From: Symsagittifera roscoffensis
Taxonomy: Eukaryota; Xenacoelomorpha; Acoela; Convolutidae
NCBI RefSeq assembly: GCF_963678635.1
Contig: NC_087066.1
Span: 51,602,312-51,666,311 of the forward strand
Length of the DNA stretch: 64,000 nucleotides
Reading direction: 5' to 3'
Part shown: positions 16,862-28,100 of the stretch, piece by piece
Numbering within the stretch: position 1 is the stretch's first letter
Layout: every line of letters starts with the position of its first letter
Program-made: the position numbers and the translations under genes
Notes under the pieces: model-generated
Told to the model about the DNA's origin: nothing
The model's database searches: none
What the model saw: the letters and a program-made list of their open reading frames with translations, nothing else

Positions 16862-19765
16862 TCAGCTCCAACATCTACTACTAGCAAGTCCTCTGGCCAC
16901 GCTCTTCACATCCAGTCGCAATACTCTAACAAGACACAAACACAAACACAAACTATTACCAAGTCCTCTGTCTGCGACACTCCAGCACCACTTGGCCACA
17001 CACTTCACAACCAGTCTAATTACTCTAACAAGACATAAACACAAACACAAACTATAAGCAAGTCCTCTGTCCACACTTTTCAAATCCAGTTGCAATACTC
17101 TAACAAGACACATAACAATCACAAACTATAACCAAGTCCTCTATCTGCAAAGTTCCATCAGCACTCTTCTCACCCAGTCGCAATACTCTATCAAAACACA
17201 AACACAAACACAAATTTTGCACACCCAAACGCTATAACCAAGTCCTCTGTCTGCAACACTCCAGCACCACTTGGCGACACACTTCACACCCAGTCACAAT
17301 ACTCTAACAAGACACAAACACAAACACAAGTTATAACCAATTCCTCTGTCTGCAACACTCCAGCACCACTTGGTCACACATTTCACACCCAGTCGCAATA
17401 CTCTAACAAGACACAAACAAACACAAACTATAACCAAGTCCTCTGTCTGCAACACTCTAACACCAATTGGCCACACACTTCACACCCATTCGCAAAGTTC
17501 TAACAAAAAACAAACACAAACTATAACCAAGTCCTCTATCTGCAAAATTCCAACACCACTTGGCCACACACTTCACACCCAGTCACAATACTCTAACAAG
17601 AGACAAACACAAACACAAACTATAACCAAGTCCTCTGTCTGCAACACTCAAGCACCACTTGGCCACACACTTCACACCCAGTCGCAATGCTCTAACAAGA
17701 CACAAACACAAACACAAACTATAACCAAGTCCTCTGTCTGCAACACTCCAGCACCACTTGGCCACACACTTCACACCCAGTCACAATACTCTAACAAGAC
17801 AAACACAATCGCAAACTATAACCAAGTCCTCTGTCCGCAAGTTTCCATCAACACTTGGCAACACTCTTCACACCCAGTCACAATACTCTAACAAGACACA
17901 ACCACGAAAAATAACCAAGTCCTCTGTCTGCAAAATTCCATCACCATTTGGCCACACACTTCACATCCAGTCGCAAAACTCTAACAAGACATAAACACAA
18001 ACACAAACTATAACCAAGTCCTCTGGCCACACTCTTCACATCCAGTCGCAATACACTAACAAGACACAAACACGAACTATAACCAAGTCCTCTGTCTGCA
18101 ACACTCCAGCACCACTTGGCCACACACTTCACACCCAGTCACAATATTCTAACAAGACACAAACGCATACACAAACTATAAGCAAGTCCTCTGGCCACAC
18201 TCTTCACATCCAGTCGAAAAACTCTAACAAGACACAATCATAAACACAAACTATAAGCAAGTCCTCACACTTCAAATCCAGTTGCAATACTCTAACAAGA
18301 CACATAACAATCACAAACTATAACCAAGTCCTCTCTCTGCAAAGTTCCATCAGCACTCTTCTCACCCAGTCGCAATACTCTATCAAAACACAAACACAAA
18401 CACAAATTTCGCACACCCAGTCGCTATAACCAAGTCCTCTGTCTGCAACACTCCAGCACCACTTGGCCACACACTTCACACCCAGTCACAATACTCTAAC
18501 AAGACACAAACACAAACACAAACTTTAACCAATTCCTCTGTCTGCGACACTCCAGCACCACTTGGCCACACACTTCACACCCAGTCGCAATACTCTAACA
18601 AGACACAAACAAACACAAACTATAACCAAGTCCTGTGTCTGCAACACTCCAACACCAATTGGCCACACACTACACACCCATTCGCAAAATCTAACAAAAA
18701 ACAAACACAAACTATAACCAAGTCCTCTATCTGCAAAATTCCAACACCAATGGGCCAAACACTTCACACCCAGTCGCAATACCCTAACAAGACACAAATA
18801 CGAACTATAACCAATTCCTCTGTCTGCAAAATTCCATCACCACTTGGCCACACACTTCACATCCAGTCTCAAATCTCTTACAAGACACAAACACAAACAC
18901 AAGCTATAACCAAATCCTCTGTCTGCAACACTCCAACACCAATTGGCCACACACTACACACCCATTCGCAAAATTCTAACAAAAAACAAACACAAACTAT
19001 AACCAAGTCCTCTGTCTGCAACACTCCAACATCGCTTGGCCACACAATTCACAGCCAGTCGCAGTACCCTAACAAGATACAAACACAAACACAAACTATA
19101 ACCAAGTCCTCTGTCTGCAACACTCCAGCACCAATGGGCCAAACACTTCACACCCAGTCGCAATACCCTAACAAGACACAAATACGAACTATAACCAATT
19201 CCTCTGTCTGCAAAATTCCATCACCACTTGGCCACACACTTCACATCCAGTCTTTAATCTCTTACAAGACACAAACACAAACACAAACTATAACCAAATC
19301 CTCTGTCTGCAAAATTCCATCACTATTTGGCCACACACTTCACACCCAGTCGCAATACTCTAACAAGACACAAACAAACACAAACTATAACCAAGTCCTC
19401 TGTCTGCAACACTCCAACACCAATTGGCCACACACTACACACCCATTCGCAAAATTCTAACAAAAAACAAACACAAACTATAACCAAGTCCTCTGTCTGC
19501 AACACTCAAGCACCACTTGGCCGCACACTTCACACCCAGTTGCAATACTCTAACAAGACACAAACACAAACAGAAACTATAACCAAGTCCTCTGTCTACA
19601 ACACTTCAACACCAATTGGCCACACGCTCTACACCCAGTCACAATACTGTAACAAGACACAAACACAATTTATAATCAAGTCCTCTGTCTGCAACACTCC
19701 AGCACCACTTGGCCACACACTTCACACCCAGTCGCAATACTCTAACAAGACACAAACACAAAGAT
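16862..19765. repeat. Minisatellite, monomer about 99 bp, with higher-order repeats
   Basis: Roughly 30 tandem monomers whose typical form runs from CAAGTCCTCTGTCTGCAACA through TTGGCCACACACTTCACACC to a CACAAA array. 99 is divisible by three, so long open frames appear on both strands (for example 18750-19460 plus); they are a by-product. Monomer variants recur as blocks: the segment at about 17,075-17,230 is repeated at about 18,270-18,425 (offset about 1,192), and 18,747-18,900 at 19,131-19,280 (offset 384). This is higher-order structure from unequal exchange. CACAAA tract length varies between monomers. Confidence 0.93.
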
Positions 19766-20700
19766 TACCTCTTTTGGATGGCCACGAGGTCGCATTCCTA
19801 AAAGGAAGATTATCCCACCCCTCCCCCCCCCCCCATATCTGCTACATAGATACCCAACACACTCCCCCAACACACAATTGCTCCTTCTTTACCACCTGCG
19901 CAGTTTACCTTGTTAATACATGAAAGACTGATTGCTCGATTGTTTTTCTACGTATTCAGAAAGAAACGTAGTCAGCACGCAATTAGAAAAAAATATATTG
20001 AACTTATCTAAGCCAAAAAAACCAAAATGACACTGAAAAGTCCAAAAACTACCTTTACTTGAATAAAACTAAGTTTTTCAGCTTAAATAAAGTTTAAATA
20101 AGCTATTGCAAGCATACACGGTGACTATTTTAGCTCAGATTTAGACCAAAAATTTCCAACTGGTTTTCCTCTGTACTTTAAATAAATTTTCAAAACTTTT
20201 AAATTTTGTTCGAATAACGACTAGAATGTCTTCATTATTCCGATTTTTTTGTGGTTCCTGATTTTGCGTGGTAAAAGAAGAAAAAAAAGTAAATTACACT
20301 CGAATACAAATGTCGTCCCCATTTTCAATGGTCGGAACAGTTACTTATTTTGTTGAAAAGTTATATCGTTTCTAAGCAATTTTAAATTCTTGAATTTTTA
20401 TGATTCACGCTTTCAAAAAACTTATCTCAATCTGAGAAACCTGGATCATTGATCATGCGCGTTATTTCCCGTCATTTCCGAAATTTTTATCGAAGAAAAA
20501 TTTCTCTTTGAAATGCAAAAGAATTTGAAAGCTCTCAAAATATCAAAAATCAAAACGTTTAGTTTTAACTTGAGCGTGAAGAAATGATATTATTTTTTGA
20601 AAAATACACTACACGATCCAATTGAATGAATTTTCACTTCCTTGAACACTTGTAAGTGGGATAAAAACTATTTACACGAATAAATTGGTTTGGTTGCTGT
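19766..20700. other. Non-coding; C-run after the minisatellite
   Basis: The minisatellite ends in a CACAAAG variant. A second C-run (about 19,818-19,834, CCCCTCCCCCCCCCCCC-like) mirrors the one before the array. The rest, to 20,700, is AT-rich with no gene that I can support. Confidence 0.5.
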
Positions 20701-21230
20701 TCCGACCCTCGTAACAAAAGTAACGGATTATTTGAGCTTGGGTGGGTTTTTTGTTCTTCAGACAAACTTCGACTTTTTAACTAGCCATTTTTGACGGATT
20801 TTTTTATATCATTTAAAAGGTATTGATGTCCTGAGCTTAAATTTGAAAATATATTTTACCTATGATCATTTTTCGCAAAGTTATGGGGGTTTAAAGATTG
20901 CCATTTTGGCCAATTTGGGCCAATTAATGCGCGATTTATATTTGGCGCTTTTACCGCGTAAGCGGAGATTTATTCCGTCTTACAAATCGTTCCAAATTGG
21001 TTGAAATAAGCTTAAGTGCCATAATTGATTTGTTAATAGGAGCAAAATTTATCACATTGTACTTTATATGGCGTGTGGGGGATGATTTTCACAAAAAAAA
21101 TCTCAAATTCAATAATTTTTTTTAAAATTTAATTTCGTCGCAATTAATTTTTCCATGTTATTACTGCTCCATATACCTTAAAAGGCAGTTGGAACATTCA
21201 GGGCTTCTCCCTGATACGGGCAGTCTTGTT
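20701..21230 (+). mobile_element. Hairpin-ended dispersed repeat, copy A
   Basis: About 530 bases homologous to 23,446-23,990 in the same orientation. Shared landmarks in order: AAAAGTAACGGA, CTTCAGACAAA, CGACTTTTTAACTAGCC, TTTAAAGATTGCCATTTTGG, TATATGGCGTGTGGGG and the end ACATTCAGGGC..CCCTGATACG.GCAGTCTTGT. The terminal hairpin here has 5-bp stems (CAGGG/CCCTG). There is no ORF, so it is a non-autonomous family. Confidence 0.75.
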
Positions 21231-23129
21231 TTTATTTCTACTCAGTTTCTGATATCCCAAATAGTTTGAGGTTCAATTTCGGGGATCGATGCTTCTTCGA
21301 ACTTTTCAACTTTAAAAAGAATTGTCGACAAAACCCGTAGTTGTTGTGCCGATAAAAATCCCGATTTAAAATATTCTTCTAATATTTCTTAAAGTAAACA
21401 CACTTCAGTATCAAGGAAATGATTTCAAAGCTTCAAAATAATTGTGCTGGGTTCCAAAAATCTGAAATTTTTTAAAATCCTTGAAAGAGTCTAAAGAAAA
21501 AACCTCAATCTCTCTGCATTTACTCAGTTTTGCGAAAAATGTAATGCAAAATATTCTTATCATGATTTTTGTTCAAAAAGGCAGATTTTTATTTGATTTT
21601 TTTTCTTGTTGAGATTCAATCGAATTTTGAATTGCTCGCGAAGTTTTTTTCTGAACTAAGTTGAGCCACCTATCCATGAATTTTCTGGTTTTAATCAAAT
21701 CACTTTAAAGAACTTTACTTTACGCTCAAGGTTGAGACGCAACCAATAAAATTCCAGTTTTTCTAAGGAACAACAACTTACAGAAATCGACTGCAGAAAT
21801 AGAGTGCTAGATAGTTCTCAAAATATAAACAAAACAATATTCATCAACAAAAAAATTTTGGCAGCCTCATTGCTAATTAGCTACTTTTTTGATCAATTCA
21901 AACTGATTTCAGACGTCAATTTTGCCTTAAAAAGTGCATGTAAAATGCAAAGTTTTCCCAAAATAGAGATAGCAAAAATTCTCTGTAAAAATTCGGAGCC
22001 CTAGTTTTTCTAAATGTCCTTTGACGTGAAAAGATTTTTTTTAGTTCATAAAAACTAGATAAAATTCTACAACAAAAACTAAGACAGGTGAGTATGCTTA
22101 CATTCAAAGTTGTTTTTTTAGGCGCTAAGGTTTTGAGGATTATTATTCAAAACAAAATCAAAGCCTTGCTTTGTTGATCCAAATCTGGACAATTGGCAAT
22201 TGTCAATTCAATAAAAGCAACTGATTTTGCTGATAACAACAGTATTTTTTCTTTGAGTGTATATGTCGTAAGCTTAGTTAGCCCCAAGCGCAGCAAAAGA
22301 TTTTTTGGTAATTATATGTTGCAGAGAATAGATTTACTTATTAGCTTGATTGAGCATAATCAAAGTTTGATCGTTTAATTGAGCAGTTAATCCAATATTT
22401 TTTGTCCTTTTTGTTAACTAAGGTTTTAATTATTTCAGAAACAGTTTTTTTGGTCAATTAGATTTGATTTTGCTACAATAAAAGTTTGATAGAAAACTGG
22501 TTGACGACGTATAGTTACATGGTATCAGGTCTAGATTATATAGTACTCAATAAAAACATTTTCTGCGGCGCTTCAGCAGTTTTAATTACGTTCTGCGCTT
22601 GATCAATTTGGTGAACTTTCAATGACATTTAGCTGTATTTTTAGATTATAGCACAACTTGGAAGAAGATTATGATCGATTTGTGATTTCTAAACATGCCA
22701 AAGTGAGTCAAGCAATGGCTTTTCCAGGTGGGGAGGGAAGAAAAAGAATCGTTCATTCATGTTACGGAAAAAAGTTTCAACAAATTTGCGCTCATACATA
22801 GATGGAATTTCTTATGATTCACTTGACCTTGACTCATTTAAAAAAGTGAAATTGAAGTGACCTTGACTCACCCCTATGACCTGGAAGAATACTGAGAGAC
22901 ACTCGCCTTTGGTGGCCACGTTCACGCCAATCAGAGCCACTAAACAATCTTCAGCTAGTTGTAAAAGAAAAACCGGCCGTCTACGATGGTAACAGGAAAG
23001 ACTACCCTATGCCAATACACCCTATGCCAATCTACCCTTCGGCTAATTTAAGACGGAATTATAACAGCAAAATAATGATCGCCGCATTCGCGTCAACATG
23101 TTGCGAGCTTTCCAACAGTGCGTAGGAAG
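21231..23129. other. Non-coding AT-rich DNA
   Basis: No convincing exon. Short frames at 21,804-22,378 have no motif and poor composition. Near 23,005-23,035 the phrase CCCTATGCCAAT is repeated in tandem (14-base period). Confidence 0.4.
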
Positions 23130-24752
23130 CTATTCGAAAGTTAGAGCCTTCCGACAACCTTTAATCGAGGGAGTCAGCTCAGTTATCTCTGACCAATCGA
23201 ACTGTACATAGATTGGAATAGGGTAGATTGTCATGGAACTGTCTACGATAGCAAATTTAGCACACAAACTTTTCGATTTTTTACGGCAATGTTTGACTGG
23301 TTGTTCTGAAAAATAAAAAAAATTCCAATGCGCATCTGCAAAATGGTTTAAGATAATCAAATGGACATTTAGGGTAGGCTCTAAGTGAGTTTTTCCAACC
23401 CTCTGCCTACCCTCGCTGTGAAACAAAAGCCAAATTGTTATTGTTTCGACTTTCGATACAAAAGTAACGGAATATTTGTGCTCGGGGTGGGGTTTTTTTT
23501 TCTTCAGACAAATTTCGACTTTTTAACTAGCCATTTTTGACGGAACTTTTTTATATCATTCGAAAGCTATTGTTGTCCTGAGCTTAAATTTGAAAAGATA
23601 TTTCACCTGTGATCTTTTTTTTTCGTAAAGTTATGAGGGTTTAAAGATTGCCATTTTGGCCATTTTGACCAATTTGGGACAACTAACGCGCGATATAATT
23701 CGCGCTATTAACGCGTAATAAGCGGAGATTTAATCCGTCTTAGAAATCGTTCCAAATTGGTTGAACGAAGCTTATTTGCCATAACTTATTTGTTACAAGG
23801 AACGAAATCTATCTTTTCGTACTTTATATGGCGTGTGGGGGGATGATTTTTATAAAAAATTTCAAATTTTAGAAAAAAAAATTCATTTTATTTTGTTTCA
23901 ATTAATTTTTTTAAGTTATTACTGCTGCTCCATGAACCTTACAAGGCAGTCGGAACATTCAGGGCTTTGCCCTGATACGAGCAGTCTTGTGTCGTTTGTT
24001 ATGCTTAAATAAAATTTATGCTGATGAAAATTGTAAGACAGATGTTAGCGGAAAAAAATCTCCTTATTCTTTATGAAAAAAGCTTAGAGGGATGATGACT
24101 AATTGAGAGGGAGCAACCCTAGTGCAAATAAACACACAACTACATTTTGCTCAGCTCTTGGTTACTTGGAATTCTGCTAGCTTTGAATAAACACGTATGT
24201 CTGATTGATAAATTTGTGTTTTTTAAGATAAAGTACCAAAATCCCGTATTTGAGAGTTTTCAGATAAGTATTAATGATAAACAAATTTTTGCAAGCGATC
24301 CCCAGTCAATTTTAATTTACGCTAGGTTGGTTGAAAGTTTGTATTAAACTAAACAGCGAACGGGTTGGTTCCTAGGGGAATGGATGCAATGGCCCCTCCA
24401 CTTTCAAAAAAATCACTTTTTTCAACATACGACCTAAAAAACTTTCACAATTTAGTTTTTTGATAATTTCAATGACTCACAAATTAGTTTAGTAAGAAAA
24501 GTTGAGAAATTCTTAAATGAAAATCAAGAAAACTTTAAATTGCAAACAGCCGTCGTATTTTTCCATGTACGCCTACTCACCTAAAGCCACTATGCATAGC
24601 AGAACTATTCCAATTATGACCAGGACCTTCCTCCTTTTCTTTTTCTTCTTCGGTGACCTTTTGACCCCTTGTGAATTTTGTTGCCCCTCTTGCCCAAATA
24701 CTAGAGGCTCCTTCTGCTCTTCGCAATAATTACCTTTTGAACGAAGTCGCAT
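23130..24752 (-). CDS. Candidate two-exon type II membrane protein, unknown
   Basis: Exon 1 is 24752-24581: ATG, about 33 polar/charged residues, a basic run (KRSPKKKKKRRK), then one hydrophobic segment (VLVIIGIVLLCIVAL). Basic residues before the helix predict an N-in signal anchor. It ends at a strong GTGAGT donor in phase 1. Exon 2 is 23305-23130: acceptor TTTTATTTTTCAG, the same phase, 58 codons with four Cys (VKHCRKKSKSLCAKFAIVDSS) to a TAG. The 1.28-kb intron contains hairpin repeat copy B. The total of about 115 aa is short, so more exons or decay are possible. AKFAIVDSS is loosely reminiscent of phospholipase D-like proteins, but no HKD motif is present. No function assigned. Confidence 0.35.
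23446..23990 (+). mobile_element. Hairpin-ended dispersed repeat, copy B
   Basis: Second full copy of the family at 20,701-21,230, diverged by scattered substitutions and small indels. Its terminal hairpin is perfect, CAGGGCTTTGCCCTG, followed by ATACGAGCAGTCTTGT. It lies in the intron of the candidate membrane-protein gene. Confidence 0.75.
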
Positions 24753-25013
24753 TACGTCTGTGTCAATTAATGCATATAAAAAATGTTTCTAAATTTCTTT
24801 CGAACCAACTGACATTCCAAGTTCAGTTTTTCAGAAAACAAATCATACTTGAGCTCAAAAGTCAAAAACGTGTAACAGGATAATTTTTGAAAAGTTTCAC
24901 ACCCCATGTTTTCAAGTTCTTAAGAAATTGTAGGAGAAACTAACAAAAATAGATGATCTAAACAAGCTTGGACTCTGTTGTCTATAACTTTATATACATT
25001 TTCAGCTTCTAAT
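24753..25013. other. Non-coding gap between the two minus-strand genes
   Basis: Gap between the last identified EGF-gene exon and the start of the next minus-strand gene. The missing sixth Cys of the last EGF repeat is not found here in a clean exon. Confidence 0.3.
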
Positions 25014-25164
25014 TCATCTGCTATGAGATGTATACGTAATACGAAGTGCTAGCTTCCCTTTGAATCCCTCTTTACACGTGCAAACATGAGGATCCGCTGG
25101 GTTTTCTGGCCTTGGACTACACACACCTCGCCCGTGGCAGAATTTGTTCAGACAGGCCCCTGCT
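25014..25164 (-). CDS. EGF-repeat gene, last exon found
   Basis: Acceptor GCTTTTAG; in-phase 2. Five of six EGF Cys (ACLNKFCHGRGVC, HVCTCKEGFKG). The frame runs on to TGA at about 25,014 without the sixth Cys, so either a donor inside (possibly CTTC|GTATTA) leads to a further exon or the gene is truncated. Confidence 0.45.
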
Positions 25165-28100
25165 CTAAAAGCGTGAATGAGTATTACATTTGCGAAGACA
25201 GTTTTTTGTTTCGGAATTTCATTTTTTTCCCATTTTTTTTCAAACAAAATTGTTATTCAACGTTTCAACCAACTTTGTTCTTGTACACCAACCAGTGTTG
25301 TAAGTCCGAACTGTTGTCATTGTTGCAATTGTGCAAGAAAAAATACATATAAGCCTTTAAAGCTCTTTGAACTGCACAAACTTTTTAGGATTGGTGCTTT
25401 TTTGATAAAACTAACCCAATTTGAGAAATCTGGATTAAAAAGTAAAATTTTTGTTTCGCTGGAAAATCTGAAAATTAAACTTTCGAAATTAAACTTTTTT
25501 TAACAAAGGAAATGAAGTGAACTTAAAAATAAATCGAAATTCAAACCGCGAAAAATCAAAATTGAGCTGAAAAATCTTAGAAAAAACACAAACATATACT
25601 TTTAACGCTTCCTCGAGCTCGCTTTTAATAAAAAATTGTAAAAATATGCCCCAACTCAAAGTCGAAACATTATTTTAAAAAGTTCGAAAAGTCTTTTTTA
25701 GCGAGCTAGTTGCTTCAAATATTTCCATCAGTTTTCTCTTTTCCCCCGAAAAATTCAGTTTCCAAAATCTACACGGTAGTTTTCTAACCTGAGTTTGCAG
25801 TTGGGCAAAACTTGATCGGAATCTGGACCAAATCCGGGGTTGCATTCGCATCTGAATTTGCCCGGCAACTTTCCAAAAACACAATCGCCCGCCTCCAGAG
25901 ATCCACAGGGACCGAGGGGTCTTCTGGAGCAGGGGTTTGTTTCGGTGTAGCAATATTTGCCCACTTTTGAGCTGCTGCATTGACATGAAACATCCGCAGA
26001 GCTTGGAGCTAAAAATTATTCATTCTTTTTAAAACTTGGGCAATTAAGATAATAAAATATTAGAACAAAAATTAAGATTTAGAACTTAATAAGTCAAACT
26101 TTTGGGTAAAATTGTGTGATGGTAAATTTAAGTGCTGCAAATAACTCAAATAATTCAATTTTAGGTTTTGAGAGGCTTGGAAACGCATAACTAATGATCT
26201 TTCGCCTCCTTTTTTTTCTTGGAAAAATGGCTCCGAAAACGCTACACGTAAATCATGCGTTAAAAGGTATGAACCACTAGCGGATATAGAGAATGAACCA
26301 ACAGCAGAAAATTTGGTCAAAATTTGGTCTTTATAGTGATTTGGTAGAGCTCAGAAAATCAAAATGGTCGACCTAAGAAGAAGATAGAAAAATCCCGCCC
26401 GAACCCCGAGAAAATTCTAGATCCGCCCCTGGTATTAACAGAAAGTCAAAAGCAAATCTGATGAAAACCATACTTGTTAAATTGAAAAATATATATATTT
26501 TTAGAGCATCTCTTGCCATTATTCTTGCATGCCAAAGAGCCTTGGTTGGAACATGGTCTGGAGTACTGGCAGATATCTTCTGGAAGACACTTCTGATGGT
26601 TGGAATTCCACAAATATCCTTTTAGACAACTGCATGCAAACGTCTATCAAAAAAACATAATTAGCTCAAAGTGACAAGGAATTTAATTTTTGCGGTTCTA
26701 AGAAAAAATTACCAATTTAACGCTCTTTGAAAGTCCAGAATCTTTTATGAGTGATATATTTTACTAAATTGAAGACTGGATCAATAGGTTAAATTTTCAA
26801 TGCAGTGGGGGTATAAAAATTTTCAATCCTTGTTTGAAACTAGTTATTAACGTTTTCCAAGCAGTTTGAGCTTCTTTAATCGAGAGTAAAAATTGACCTG
26901 AGTTTTTGACCTACAAATTTAAGTGAACTAAACATATTTTAAAACTAAAACCGTGAATAAATTTGAGATTTAACAATTCTTAAGATATTCAAGTTTTCAC
27001 GGCGTTAATTGCCTGAACTAAAGTACGCAAAGCGTAGGAAGAAACTGTGGCTGAAGATTTTTGTCACGCAAAATCAATTGCCTCAATGAACACTCTAAGG
27101 GGCTGTTTCCCATTTTAGCCCACAAGCAACTAATAGCTCCCTCATTAAAGTAATAACACAGTATTTTACTTTTGGTGGCTTCCCTAATGATAGAGGGACC
27201 AAATATTGGAAATTCAATTTCAGTTATTTTCAGCCCATCAGATTTGAGTATTCAAAAACTTGAAAGATATCGCAAGAATCTCAATGCAAGCGAATAAATC
27301 CAGGCCGTTCAAATTAACAAAATAAAAAAAAATCCAAAAATTTTTTATGGAGGTACCAAATGTTGGAAATTTGTTTTCAGTTATATTCAGCCGAACAAAC
27401 TGAGTATCCAAAAATCAAAAAATCTCTGAAAATTTTAAAAGACTTAAAATCAAGTGTCTTGTATTCGGTAACAAAATGTTTCCCCGTGAAAAAATTGTCT
27501 TGAATCTGAAATTGAAATGGAAAATGTTTTATCAGTGATTCCTAGCAACTTCGAGACTGTCTTTCCATTTGGCCAAGAGGTGACGCAATTGTCGCTGTAC
27601 CTTAAGGGCTGGGGTTCGAGTCCCGGCCGCAGCTCGTTTTTTTCAGTAGATATGCAATTATACAAAAATTTCCTGGAAAAATTGAGTTATCGAAACTTTT
27701 TGCTTGCTTATGTTTTGTCTGCTTTTTTCCATATTGTGGATTTTTTCCATCACTCGGTCCCTCCATCATGAAAACACCTCCATATTGGTGGCGTCACTCA
27801 CGATGGATAGACTGAATCTTGGAAATTAGTTTTTCGTTCTTTTCAGCTAATTAGAATTAAGTATTCAAAAATCTCAAAAACCGCAAAAATTAATGCAAGC
27901 CAAAAAAATCCAGGCCGTTGAACTTAACACTGACCAATAAGAAAACAAGCAGAAACATGAGTTTTCAAAACATTGATTTTTTCAACATCAAAATCGAGTA
28001 TTGGAAAAAAATTACAGATTTCCATTTAAAAAAAAATGAAAATTAAAATTTATGCGGTTTTGTTTGAACTCTGCGGCAAAATTTTGTTGAACTGCTATAA

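Noticed and set aside
16862-19765. CRISPR-like array
   Set aside because: The whole monomer is repeated; there are no unique spacers and the context is eukaryotic.
17370-19923. Long plus-strand ORFs of Thr/Gln-rich repeats
   Set aside because: They arise because the minisatellite period is a multiple of three; opposite-strand frames are equally open, starts are absent and frames break at monomer length variants.
23130-23305. Phospholipase D-like enzyme for the second exon of the small membrane gene
   Set aside because: AKFAIVDSS is suggestive but there is no HxK(x4)D motif and the product is far too short.
20701-23990. Calling the hairpin family a Helitron outright
   Set aside because: The hairpin fits, but the expected CTRR end and 5' TC are not evident and no Rep/helicase is present, so it is left unclassified.
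27563-27640. Functional tRNA gene
   Set aside because: A and B boxes are good but acceptor and anticodon stems do not pair and the T stem has mismatches. It is a SINE-like or pseudo-tRNA sequence.
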